Shown: one piece after another, positions 33,869 to 45,745 of the stretch
Layout: each line of letters begins with the position of its first letter
Numbering within the stretch: position 1 is the first letter of the stretch
Assembly: GCA_036426205.1 (NCBI GenBank)
Contig: CM071570.1
Coordinates: forward strand, 49,956,984-50,020,983
Length of the DNA: 64,000 nucleotides
DNA from: Ascaphus truei
Lineage: Eukaryota; Chordata; Amphibia; Anura; Ascaphidae
Direction of reading: 5' to 3'
Notes under the pieces: model-generated
Databases searched by the model: none
Told to the model about the DNA's origin: nothing
Seen by the model: the letters and a program-made list of their open reading frames with translations, nothing else
Program-made: the position numbers and the translations under genes

Positions 33869-35960
33869 ATTTAAATAGTCTAACATCATTTCCCATTGTT
33901 AACCTTAATGGAGTTTAGTGGATATAGTATGCGTGTTGTAAAATCTAATTTGCATATCATTTGTTAGTTACGCCTTCATAATTAACGCTATGTTTTTTAT
34001 GGGAGTAAAACCGATACTGTTAATGTGACAATCCAGAGGTTTGCCACAAGTTTACTTAACGCTAAGAGTTAATGGGCATTGCATGTTTTATTAAATGCTA
34101 TTTTTTTCGATTTCCAAATTTCCATAGATCTTTTAAAAAATAGAAAATGTAAAGATTGAAGGGCTACTATTTTACCATTTGAAAGAAAGAGAAATAGGGC
34201 ATTTTTAAACAGTTTTTAAAAAAATTGGCTCACATTTTGAGGGTTTTTCAGACATCACTGTTTCAGTGGTCTTGACTGAAGATCAATAATAAAGTAATCA
34301 CAAAGTGCATTACCATAATATACCATTTGCACATGGAGAGAAAGTTATGGGGGTTGGTTTATAGAAATATTAACATATGGCTTGATAATATGTTGCTGGA
34401 CACTTGAGCAATGACGCGGTTAAGTTGTATTTATTCAATACAAGCAATGAACAGACACAGAAATAAATTAACTAATACTAGTGTTCTTTATTATTGACAA
34501 AACCAAATAAATTTCATAAATAATTTCATTTTTTTAAAAATATAATTTAATTAGCAAAGAAATAGTAAAGTAAAAAAGATATCCACGTTTAAAAAGGAAA
34601 GTACTCCGTGCTATGTTTTTACCTGTGGGAATCATTAATGAATCGAATGGAAATCCTTTTCTTAAACAAGGTACAATTGGACTACCAACTATAAATTAGG
34701 CTACTCTTCATGTTAAGCTACAAATAGTATTCTTGATGACTGAAATCCAAGATGGTAAAAGTAAATACCAACTTCTGTGACGAGAAACATTACCAAAAGT
34801 AATTTTGGTGTGTGACATAAAAGGGAAAGAGATTACTGTAGGCTCATGCACAAAATTGCACTTTAAATTGTATTGTTGAGTAAAGGTTATGAAGACAACC
34901 TTTGTCGAATTGAGTATCGAGATAGCTGTTCCCAACTATAAAGTATTTTACCTTGAAACACTATTTAATGTGCAGTTATAGGGAAAAAATAATGATCTTA
35001 GCTTTATAAATTAAAAATAATCCTCTCTGGAGGACCAATAACAAAAATGTTTTGTACTTTCATTTCTAAATGCATATAAAATGATCCAGTTGAGTGCACC
35101 CCAAAGCAGGTTGGCAGCATGTATTTGCAGTTAAACAGTAGTTAATGATTTTCTTAGTCTGCTTGGAAAGAACATTTGAAAGAAAAGCAAACCTCCTGTG
35201 CTCATTTCTCTTATCTCTCTTCCCCTACAGAACAACAATGTATTTTTATCTTTATTTTATGACAGGTTATTGATAATCATTTAGATATAGTACTGAGTAG
35301 AAATCTGGTGCTCTAGAAAGGATAAGGGGACATACACTGATCTTTCAAGTAGATAAATTAAATAACAAGAGTTCCCTTGTACAAATGACTGCAAATACTT
35401 ACTAGGGCTGTGTATGGAAGATAGCATCCACCTGGGACTTTCATAATAGAAAAAGCACAGCAACCAGTGATAGCAGCAACATACTGTATGTGGGCTACTG
35501 AGAACATTTCAGGTCAGCAGGGATAATGCAGACATCAACCAAGTCATCCCACGTATATTCTTACTAGATAGGACACTTGTTCGCATACAGCATGAGTGTG
35601 AGAATAATGATAATGTTGATTTAGTAAGGCTGATGCCGTGCTTGACTACATGAGGAATTATCAATGTATAGTGTTCATGAAAATTAAAAATAAATATCTT
35701 CTAGCCAATTTTGTAGATTCCCTCTTTAAGGAGCAAAAACAGATTTTGTGTCTAGAAGGACGCAGACAGTAGCACAGTGCAGGGAGAAACTTCTGCCAAA
35801 CATTGAAGGAGGAAAGGTAGAGGAAAAAAGTGAAGGGCTATGATCAGACTCATCACAGCCGAGACCAGACCAGTGACTGTTAAAAGATCAGAACCATCAC
35901 TGGTGAGAAGTAAGCATTGGCGTGGATCAAAGTATCAGGGGCAGTTTTGCATCTACGGTA
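33869..35960. other. No recognisable gene
   Basis: AT-rich, apparently unique DNA. Small frames have no family resemblance. Confidence 0.4.
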
Positions 35961-36683
35961 TGTAGCCCTCTTTCCCCCACCCTATGGGAGATGGGGTAGC
36001 TACAGGTGTGTTGTGATGCTAAATACCTGTTGGCATGCAGGAGAGCTGAGGTTCCGCCGATGTTGTTGGGGAACAGGACAGGATTTTGGAGGTCAATGCA
36101 TATCTCTTTTTTGGTTGGTGCCAGCGCCTCCATCTTCAACAGGCTCCAGTAGTACTGGAGGCAGTCCCTGCAGCAGAATGATCATATTCTACCCCCTGAT
36201 GGACTGCAGACTCAGGCCAGGAGTGTAATAAAGCAGGAACATCTTTATTCAGCATTCACTGCATACAGCATAGTAATACATCGAATACAACCTTCTCACT
36301 AAGGTCCCAGTTCCTGGATAGTCCCTGTGTCAGATAATATAACTGAGGCCTTGTTTCTCCTCCTTTGCTATTTCACAGTCACCTTATGGGACTGATCATA
36401 TAGTCCCACCCCATAGGGTGAGACAACAACTCAAAGTACTTACTCCATATCCAGAGTACTCACTAACTGACTAAATTTAAGTTTGCCTATTCCCTAGTAC
36501 AGAGGGGGAGGATACAAGGTCTGAACCCAGGATTTGGCAGCACACAGACCCTGTCCCTTTCCACGCCTGTCACTCAGGGAAGCTACATGTGGGCGGAAAA
36601 CGCAAGATGGTGCCTGACACTGCCTGCACTTACCAGGACTTGTCAGGGAGGGCAAACTGGTAGCCAGACCAGGCATGGCTACA
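35961..36683. mobile_element. LTR-like element related to the 21.2 kb solo LTR
   Basis: TGTAGCCC..GGCTACA ends, a GAGAGCTGAGGTTCCGCC stretch and GCCAGCGCCTCCATCT match the first part of 21202-22858. It is shorter (723 bp) and diverged. No exact TSD is visible. It holds no gene. Confidence 0.5.
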
Positions 36684-37028
36684 TCTACATTAAGTGTTAC
36701 TCCAACATCTAACCCATGCATGGGGAAAGGAAGTGCTGGGTGACGGTAGTGGTAGATTTACTAGTAGTAGCCGGAGTCGTTCTGTGTAATGAAAAAAGAG
36801 GGGAAAGGATGGCGCTATACATAAATACGGAAAAACGGGGAAGGGGGAGAGTGGTGATTGGACAGGGCGCTTCCCTGGTGATAATAATAATAATTAGTGT
36901 TATAAGTGAAACACAAAAAAACACAAATATACCCTACACCAAACTGTGAATAGGTAATATAAAATGTGTATAACGCAGCTCAACTGCCTCTGATGGGACA
37001 GTTCCAAATCCCAGGTACAGGTAATTTC
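36684..37028. other. Noncoding spacer
   Basis: Contains a GT/GA-rich stretch and an (ATA)n run at about 36880-36895. No gene. Confidence 0.4.
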
Positions 37029-37620
37029 TTTGCTTGGAGATGAGGAGGAGAGCAGAAGAAAATCGTGATATATGTAAAAGAAATAAAACATATATAGTGC
37101 AGACTGTAATCACTGCTAATGTTCCTCACAATCTATAAGAATAGAACTCACAAAAATCGCAGTGTAATATCGCATGTCAGAGATCCTTCTCTCTCTGACT
37201 GGAGCCCTTTAGTCGAAATGCCAGGGTAACCCTCAATAGGTAGGTATGATATGGAAATAAAAAATAAAAGAGACCACAATAGTGCATACTATTCGAACTG
37301 GATAAATTGCAATGTCATCACAAGTATAATGAACTCACATTTTCCCAAATGAAATCGGGTGGGGGAGAGAACCGCAGATATAACTGGAGGACAGGTGCAG
37401 GCAGCTTCACAGCGTCTCACTCTCTCCTTGCTGTGTACTTCCGCGTGCGTCACTGCCGTCGCGTCACCTCCTGCTACCGCGTCACAGCTAAGGGCGGAAG
37501 TTCCAACTGCATTCGGTATCAGCTCCAAGCTTGCCAGTCCTTCCAATCTCAGGTTCTCTACTGCAACTCTACGCGTTTCACCGATTGCCCCGTCAGGAGT
37601 TGTATACATAAATGGCCATG
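37029..37620 (-). repeat. PLE 3' terminal region with hammerhead motif
   Basis: The minus strand runs from the hammerhead (37602-37564) through GAAAATGTGAGTTC and TCCAGTCAGAGAGAGAAGGA to an end CTCCTCCTCATCTCCAAGCA. The last ~400 bp match the nested insertion at 57724-58122. GTGAGT donor-like sites recur. RT and endonuclease are absent. Confidence 0.65.
37564..37602 (-). ncRNA. Hammerhead-like motif with strong stem I
   Basis: Minus strand: stem I CAACTC with GAGTTG (6 bp), CUGACGG (last A changed), a weak stem II, GAAAC and a GTA triplet. Confidence 0.55.
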
Positions 37621-38896
37621 TTTGGCTAGGTGTATAAAAAATGCAAATGTGAAATTAAAAAGGTTTTATAAAAAATGTGAAATAAGTCTTGCCAAGAAAA
37701 TACTTGTAAAACTAAGTGAAGTATTCCAAAGTGTTAGGACTAATTATGAAAATACATACAAATGATGTTTCAGGAAGTCCCAGAAAGTCCACACAAAGTT
37801 CAAAGATTTTCTAATCTTTCAGTCAGAGACACAAGGGTTTTCCAAGTCCTTTTCAAATGTAGAGATGCAAGAGAAGATGTCCTCTGGCGCATGATGAAGA
37901 GACAAGAGGGACAAGAAGAAAACAATAGTGTAATATTGTTAAATATATAGTCACACAGACAAGGATGTTAGAGTTGCACTCACATTTGTTTTCTTATTAA
38001 ACAGGTATATTTGGATGAAATCCTGTGTTCTTTGTGTCTGTGCTGTTTTCACTATATGACCCTCTATAGGAATCGTCTTAGGATATGATCCTCTATGGGG
38101 CCTATGCACTAAACTGTGATAAAATCAGTGCATTGTCGAATGACTTTGCATTGATTTTTCGCACACTAAAACATGTGGGCAAAAGTAGTAGTAGCACACA
38201 TTAGTCTGTAACTCAGGAAGCATGTGTAGGACAACGTTTTTGCAGCACACAGGTGCTCACCATGCTAACCATGCTAACCATGCAAAGTTGACTCTCGATT
38301 TTTGCAAGAAAAAAAGTGTTTTCATTTCGCAAAAAAATTGCAACCTCTAGACCCTGAAATACGACCGTTGGAGGAGGGGGAGAGAGAAATAAAAATATGA
38401 ATATGCTAAATCTTTTCAAATTAGCTTATCCCCCAGGTATCTCAGATGTGTTTAGAGGTATTTCTCCCGTGTTGTATGGAAGGAGGTATATCTGTCAATG
38501 GGTAATCTACTAAATATCTTGATTTAGTATGATTTAGTATCGATTTTTTTAAATTATTTAGTCTATGACTCAAAAAGATTAATTCACCAATGAATCTTGT
38601 GGTGTTCAATGTTTTGCAGATTTTATCATTCCAACTCCAACAGTTTCAGGGAGTTTTATGCCATTTAGTACACAATAATGCAGCAAAAAGAGTAGCTCTC
38701 TAAAATGGCGGTCAAGTAGTGAGTATTTATTCATCCATAAATACTCATTATTTAATACATAAATACTCATTAATTGATGACCACTATATTGCAGCGCTAC
38801 TTTATAAAATTAATTTCTATGGGATATCACCATCGAGTCCCAGCATGAGCATGAATCTTTAAATGTTGAGTGCACATATATCATGATATAATTTTC
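37621..38896. other. No gene; one Harbinger-like end
   Basis: GGGGCCTATGCACTAAACTG at 38097 resembles the Harbinger-type end at 15675, but no matching inverted end was found. ACCATGCTA repeats lie near 38260-38283. Otherwise nothing. Confidence 0.3.
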
Positions 38897-38904
38897 CTTT
38901 AGTA

Positions 38905-39211
38905 CAGGGGCGCACAAACTTTCCCCCCTGCGCCCCCTGCATGCTGTCCCCCCTTGCTCATGCCCACCCCATCCCCCCTACCTGGGCTCCAGCGTCAAAT
39001 GACCCAGAGGGGTCATGTGACATCACGGTGCCATGATAACGTGACGTCACGTGACTCCACAGCAGCATTTGATGGTGCGTTGCCATGACAACGCATCAAT
39101 ATTAGAAGCCAAAGTAAGGGAAGTTGCAGAGGCCTCGCGTGGTCCCTAGCATTTAATTTTGAAGAGTGCGGGGCCTCTGTAACCGCCGCGACCCCAGTTT
39201 GGGCACCCCTG
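38905..39211. mobile_element. hAT-type MITE, 8-bp TSD
   Basis: 307 bp with ends CAGGGGCGCACAAACTTT and AGTTTGGGCACCCCTG, flanked by CTTTAGTA at 38897-38904 and 39212-39219. CAGGGG termini plus 8-bp TSD identify a non-autonomous hAT element. No transposase. Confidence 0.85.
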
Positions 39212-39219
39212 CTTTAGTA

Positions 39220-41206
39220 CATAGTTTCATCCGATTCACACTGATTGATCCTTGAAGAGTGTATAACTGAATAAACACTAAATGCTACATTTCCACTTCC
39301 TGGAATATTTTAATATAATATTTGTAATATTTGTCCATCCAAACATTTTGCAAATATAGGTCCTACTTCACAAACAACATGGCTCTGCTACCAACTGTAC
39401 TCTTAAACTTTTTATCTCCAACCTATACAAATATAAACAATAATATGGTTTATATGTGTTTCTTACCATTATTCTCCTAAACAACATACAGTAAAATGTG
39501 TCAAATTAATTTCATAGAGGATCTTTGTTTTACTGGTAGTGGTACATAAAATGGTAATTATGAGGGATTTTGAATCATATGACTTTATACTGTAAATAAA
39601 TAAACAACTAGAAATAGAATTACAAAATGTGCAAGTAAAGGCAACATACAAATTGCATGCTGAAGAATAAAAAGATGACAATGTAGATATTACAGTACTT
39701 ACTGTATGGTAGAGATGACACAAGCAGGGATAAACCTTTCAACCTTAAATAGAGGGATGGTAGCAAAGAGGGGATGTTAGCTGCACAAAATACTACAGTA
39801 ACACAAGAAGAAATTTACGAGAAGAAGTGGAGTGTATGCGACAAATGCTAATTAAACTGATTAAGCCCACCATTAATTTTTTAAATGTATAGTTTACAAG
39901 TGCACATTATTTTTATGGGTATAATGAGACAATTTCTGTTTTCCATTTGCAGAAATCAAACGTTTTATGTGACATCTCATACAAGAGTTTGCTTAAAAAT
40001 ATTAAGCAAACTTGATTTTTAAGCTATTGTGCCGTGTTTATGCATCAGTAATAAAAGTACGCTTTATGATGTGGGTCAAGCAAGATTTTATGACTTGTTC
40101 ATATATTGTACTTTTTTTTTTTAAATATAGAGGACCATCAGTCACCAAAGCTGGGTGCAGCGACATGTGCTAACATGCTTACATCCGTTTTATAAATCAT
40201 TCCTGATTAAAAACAGACTTGAATCTGGCTGGTACTGCACTAATCTAAATCTTAATAAAGCTGAGCACCTGTGTTTACAAATCCCTTTTCTGAACCTGGT
40301 CACCTCAGTGACGTTTTTTTAATGCTGTATCTTCTATTTTTTTGTGGTTGTTTGTTTTTTTAAGTCATAGCTCTTACATTAATAGACCATGCGTAATCTT
40401 TTGCTGTGAATTTTAGGAAATACATTTCTAACTTTTTAACATATTTCACACTATAGGCACAGTAGGTACTCATAGCTTTATCAGTCAAATGACTTCTGGC
40501 ACAGTATAAGACCGTATCTTCTGGTTTTCAGAATCTGCCATGAATATCATGTAGGTCAAAATACGGTTCACATTCCAGTGGCATTTTTTGTGGGTAATCC
40601 TATATTTTTATACCGTATGTTTCATTGTATTGCCTTTTTGCATATACATCCCTGCCCTATCCCAGATGAAGTCCTTCAGAATTCTCAAGTTCTTAATGCC
40701 CCTGGAACATATAATAAAAAGGTAGTAACCAGACACAGTTATAACATTTCAACAATCATAATCTCAATATGTATTAGAAGTATAAAGCAGCAGCCGTACC
40801 TATCTTGTCTACATAGAAATAAATATGCATGGTTAACAACTTTGCTAAATGAGAGGCTTGTTAAACAATATGTTGTAGGCCTCTCTTGCAGCCAAGGGGG
40901 TTGAACAAGTCCAAATGTATGATATATTAAATAATACATATTGTTGTTTTGTGTATAACTGATTACTACATTACATTAGTAAAAATCCCCTTGTTAAATA
41001 TTCCTTATTTATTTTAGTCTACCTAGTGCTCTGCTGTTCTAGGCCCTTGTAGCAACAATGGGAGTGCGTGACTTGTGATACATGTTATAAGGGCTGCCAA
41101 CAGCATTCACGGTGCCAATGAATAAAGCGTCCACCAGGACCCCGGGTTGTTTTGCAGGGGAAAGGTGTCCACACCTCCTCTCCCCTCGTTGTCCATGGAC
41201 TGGCTA
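39220..41206. other. No recognisable gene
   Basis: AT-rich DNA; the longest open frame (~100 codons near 40578) has no recognisable domain and poor codon pattern. Confidence 0.4.
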
Positions 41207-41895
41207 ATCTCTCTCTCTCTCTCTCTCTCTGTCTCCCCTCTCTCCTCTCTCCTCTCTCTCTTTCCACCCTCTCTCCTCTCTCTCTTTCCACCCTCTCTTT
41301 CCACCCTCTCTCTCTTTCCACCCTCTCTCCTCTCTCTCTTTCCACCCTCTCTCCTCTCTCTCTTTACACCTCTCTCCTCTCTCTCTCTCTTTCCACTCTC
41401 TCTCTCTTTCCACTCTCTCTTTCTCTCTCTCTTTCTCACACACTCCTCCCTTTTTCTCACTCACACACGGCCCCCTTTTCCAGTTTCATCCTCCCTCTCA
41501 CCCTGTCCCCCCTCATTCTAACTCCATCCCTCTTCTCTCTCTGTCTTTTACGCTCATCCCCTCTACCGCCTCTCTCTTTCACCCTTACCCTATTTCTCAC
41601 ACTCCCCTTCTCCCTTCCCCCATTTCCCTCCTTCACTCCCCCCATTCCCCCTCACTCCCCTCCTTTCCCTTCCCACCTAACTCACTCGCCTTCTCTTTCT
41701 CTTCCCCACCTTCCCCCTCTCTTTCACCCCCCTTTCTTACCCTCACACCATCTTTCTCATTTTCTTTCTTCCTTCCTCTTTCAATATCACCCACTCTACC
41801 TCCCCTTCTCTCTTACTCCACCTCTCTCTCTCCCTCTCCTCCTCTCTCTAATATTCTCTCTCCGACACTTCCCCTCTCTCTCCCATTACTTACCT
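41207..41895. repeat. CT-rich low-complexity tract
   Basis: (CT)n passes into CTTTCCACCCTCTCTC units and then mixed pyrimidine. A 300-codon open frame runs through it because it lacks purines; that is not a gene. Confidence 0.9.
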
Positions 41896-43602
41896 ATGGA
41901 GCACGGTGTGAAGATTCCGTCCTGGCCCTACCCAGCGTGGAGGGCCCCACCCAGATGGTTGGTAGCAGAAGTTGGGCACGACTTCTGGCGGGATCTAACT
42001 TCCGGGTTCACAACGCTGTTGCGGTGCTCTCCCATGTTGGCGATCCTGCATGCTATCATCACTCTGTCAAAAAACTAAAGTATTTAAACGAATAGGAATT
42101 TTTGTAAAACACAACAAAAAAAATTGCTTAGAAGAATTACATGCATTTTTGCCTCTTCTTAACTGCTGCCCTTGATTGAAAACATTTTATATAAAAAATG
42201 TAAAGCATCGCTGACATCTGCATTTCACCTCTTTTTTTGGAGATGTTTGTGCATTGTGAAAATTTGAAATGGATGATATTTACTAAATTAACCTATAAGC
42301 AGTGCTAAAGAGAAAATAATATGGTGCTAATGTAAAACTACATATTTTAGGTTGAAACCCATCTATATTTACTGTATGCTGTGGCATTTACCCTACCCTA
42401 AAAAAAGACAAATCAACCTTTTGCGTTTGGGAATTTTTTGTACCTGTACTGATATCGTTTGTAAAATATTGCTTGCTCTATTAGAAAAACAGTATGAAAT
42501 ACATTTTTTTTTGTCTAATTATTATTGCATTTGACAGGATTTACATCGGCTATGGCATAAAGAGAAATTGATTACACAGAGTACATCTGTAGGGATTGGC
42601 AGAAAAATGGGAAAATATGTCTAACAACAATAAATGCTTTAGCCCAGCACATTTTGTTGCATTTAGCAAAAATCCATCTGCATTTACTCTAAAATACTGT
42701 TTTCCTGACTTTTTCTCTAAGAAATCAAACACTTTAGTGATGTGTTGTAATGTTCAGAGCAAATACTGTATGGGTTTCCCACCATCAAGTTTAAAATAAA
42801 CTTGACCAAAATGTCTGAGTTAAGTTACAATTTATTATGTTCATTCCCAAATAAATATTTGCACGAGTTGTGTCCACTCAGAAATGACTACAAATTTTTC
42901 ATTGGGTGTTTTTAAGATGACGTCTACATCTCATTTTTTCCAGGCATCCATCTTCCAATTAGTAAAAAGTAATCTTGCTTCTAATCCCCACTTCACATCA
43001 AGACAGTAGTCAATTCATTGGATGTCTTTGAACAAACAAACAAGATAACATAAACACACTCACCGTTTACTTTGGTCATTTCTTCTTAACATAACAGAAT
43101 AGTTACTGGAAAAAGTGATATAAACTGCCACCCCATAGTGCTGCTATTAAGTATAAAAAGTGGCTAAAGTGAGTTACGCGTGTCAGTAAATGAGCTAATG
43201 ACTAAACAAAATCATAAACAGCCAACAGTGAAAACCTGAGAAGTTGGAACGGACATCAGCTCCATCACTCAAGAGAAAATGACACTATAATTTATTTCCA
43301 AATGTTGTCATGGTGTAACAACACTTTCGTCTTTTTCACCAAAATTCCCTTAGCTCCGATAAGGGATATTGGAGCTGGATCCTGCGTGGACTGGCATTGA
43401 CCTGATTACCCCGTATCAGAGAGCATCTCCTCCCCCTTTTGTTTCTAGAGGAGATTCATGTTCACAGCTCTCAATTAGGACTTCCTCTTCTGTTCTCAAT
43501 GTCATATGACAGATTGTCCCCATGTGAACCTTACAGAAGTGATCACGTGGTTGTAACGTCAGAATGTTTGTGGCATCCTCATGCAACACGCACTCTAGAT
43601 TA
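41896..43602. other. No recognisable gene
   Basis: A GC-richer stretch to 42055, then AT-rich DNA. Nothing recognisable. Confidence 0.4.
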
Positions 43603-43850
43603 CAGGGGTGCGCAAACTGTGGGGCGCGCCCCCCAGGGGGGCACAGGACTTTCTCAGGGGAGCTTGGGCAGTTGCAGCGGCCCCGCGCTCTTCCCCAAGG
43701 CATTTAAATTAAATGCCGGGGGACCGCGTGAGGCCTCTGCAACTGAACTTACCGAGGTTCAGCCACCTTCAGATGACGCGTTGAGATGGCAACAAGGCAT
43801 CAAATAATGCCACGGGGTCATATGACGTCTGAGCGTGAAACGAGTTGAGG
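43603..43850. mobile_element. hAT-type MITE, right end lost
   Basis: It begins CAGGGGTGCGCAAACTG and shares GCATTTAAATTAAATGC, GAGGCCTCTG and ATGACGCG-type stretches with 62840-63174. The terminal inverted repeat at the right is missing. Confidence 0.65.
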
Positions 43851-44965
43851 GGGAGACTGTGGTGTAGCCTGTGTCCTTTTGTGCGTTTAATAAAGATTTA
43901 CTGTTCAAACCGGAAGTGCCTCCGATTCAGTCACTGGCTGTGACGCCGGATCTCTTCTCCTGCCTGTTACATACACTGAAGGCTGCACGCCCAGATCAGA
44001 GCACAGAGGAAACTAGCACCGAGGTCTGAAGTGAGCTTTTCATGGGTACGTACACTCTTATCAAGCTCTGACCTCCATTCTGGTCCATTAGAATTCCCTG
44101 TATCTTTTCATGTGACTCACACTGATATTAACTGTGTTGGATGATGGCTTGAGCGCAGGACAGTTTTCTTCTTTTTATTAAGCTATAATGTCTGGTGTAA
44201 GACTTTATTAGAACAGTGCGGCAAGAAGATATCCAGCTATAAATTCACAGAAAATACCATGTCTACTTAGTGTGTGATTTTACTGATATCAGAACTATGT
44301 CACAAGATTTTGTCTATAGAATCCGTTATAGGTATAGCTAGTGGAAACCATCTAACACAGACACTGATTTATTCTGGATTATCTATGTATTATACATAAA
44401 AAATATTGCCTTTGCAATGTACTGTAACCACTCTTTGTCATAAAAACAAGCTACACATAAGCAGTGCAAATATACAAACCCAATAGACTATTGTTAACAA
44501 GTACTATTTCAAATGAAATGAATACTTTTTTTTGCTCAAAAAGTCTGACTGCAGAGTCAGAAAAAAAAAAGAAGTAATAGACTACACACCAGTGGTTGTC
44601 AAATTGCAGTCTTGGATAATTCCTGACTGTGGTGGTCCCAAAAACACTAGAAAATGTACTTCAGACAGCTATCAAATGCAGTCTTGGGTGAACTACAGTA
44701 TGTTCTATCTTTGGCAGCAGAGCAGTGCTGAAGTTTAGTTTCTAACAGAATAATGATGAGATCCTGCTCAAAATTATATTATACATTTAATACATATACT
44801 ATATTTGTATAAGTATTATACATATGTTGGTACTCTACATGAACAACACAATATACTTGAAAAAAAAATCTAACTCATTATACTTCATTTACACTACCTA
44901 TAGCAGTGTAAATTAGTATGTCTAGTTCCAAGTTTCATTTTTGTTTATTTATTAGGAATAATAAA
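43851..44965. other. No recognisable gene
   Basis: GAGGGGGAGAC followed by TGTGGTGTAGCC (~43848) resembles a polypurine tract and LTR start, with AATAAA at ~43889 and a CTGTTACA at ~43968, but the supposed LTR would be only ~113 bp. Left open. Confidence 0.3.
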
Positions 44966-44967
44966 GG

Positions 44968-45056
44968 TAGAATGACAGACTCAGTGAGTAAAGACACTGG
45001 CTCTGTAACCCATGACACTGAGTTTGAATCAAGGGAGCCTGGTTCAATAAAGTTTA
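44968..45056 (+). repeat. tRNA-derived SINE-like fragment
   Basis: CAGTGAGTAAAGACACTGG is like an A-box arm and GAGTTTGAATCAA like a B box of a polymerase III promoter, with tRNA-like spacing. It is cut close to the gypsy LTR at 45077. Not a functional tRNA. Confidence 0.4.
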
Positions 45057-45076
45057 ATTAACATATAAACTGTATA

Positions 45077-45440
45077 TGTGACCAGGTACCCCCTATGGGT
45101 ATCCCTGTCGACTTCCCCTTACCTCCGGTTGCTGCAGAGGGCTGCATCCGCCGGGTGCCAGGAGGTTCGGTGAGAGCAGGCAGATTGGCGAGGCGAGCGA
45201 ATCGCCAGCGGCTCCCTTTGCAGGGCGCCGCCATGATTGGTTACCTCAACTAAGTGCACCAACACTACAAGGGATAGCGTTATCTCCAAAACTTTGGGTG
45301 GACCTTGATATTGGAAAAAAGGGACATCAGGGTATTGGTGCCTGGCACCCAATGTAGTTTGGGGACACTCACTGGTGGTATCAGGTTGGGGACTATATTA
45401 CTGTGTGGTACAGGGTACTGATATTATTGTGCATAGTAAA

Positions 45441-45471
<31 letters not shown>

Positions 45472-45670
45472 CTGAGTGTGTGTATTACTGGGATTGTTCC
45501 TGGGAGGGGCTTATCCTGCTACGCTCGGATCCCTTTCAGGTGAAGGCACTGCACTGACGCGGACACACAATCACCCCAGGCTCCCAGTGGTGGAGGCTCA
45601 GGCCTTCTGTGACCCTACAGGTAACAGCAGTACCAGTGGCCTCTTTAGTTGTGGGGTAACAAGGGTTACA
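45077..45670 (+). mobile_element. 5' LTR of a Ty3/gypsy element
   Basis: It starts TGTGACCAGGTACC and ends GGGTTACA, with TTGGGAGGCGCTCCTGAG (primer-site position) after it. Its first ~40 bases recur at 48812. It contains a (TA)n run at 45447-45471. A TSD cannot be checked, as the 3' LTR is cut. Confidence 0.65.
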
Positions 45671-45745
45671 TTGGGAGGCGCTCCTGAGATCTCAGACCTG
45701 GGGTGCCTGAATTAATAGTAAATTAGAGAAATCAAATTTCCCAAT

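Noticed and set aside
41152..42078. A 308-codon open frame on the plus strand.
   Set aside because: It runs through a CT-rich tract; Ser/Leu/Pro content comes from the pyrimidine repeat, and other frames are open for the same reason.
43848..43970. A complete LTR of ~113 bp after a polypurine tract.
   Set aside because: Too short, no partner LTR and no primer site; noted only as a possible remnant.
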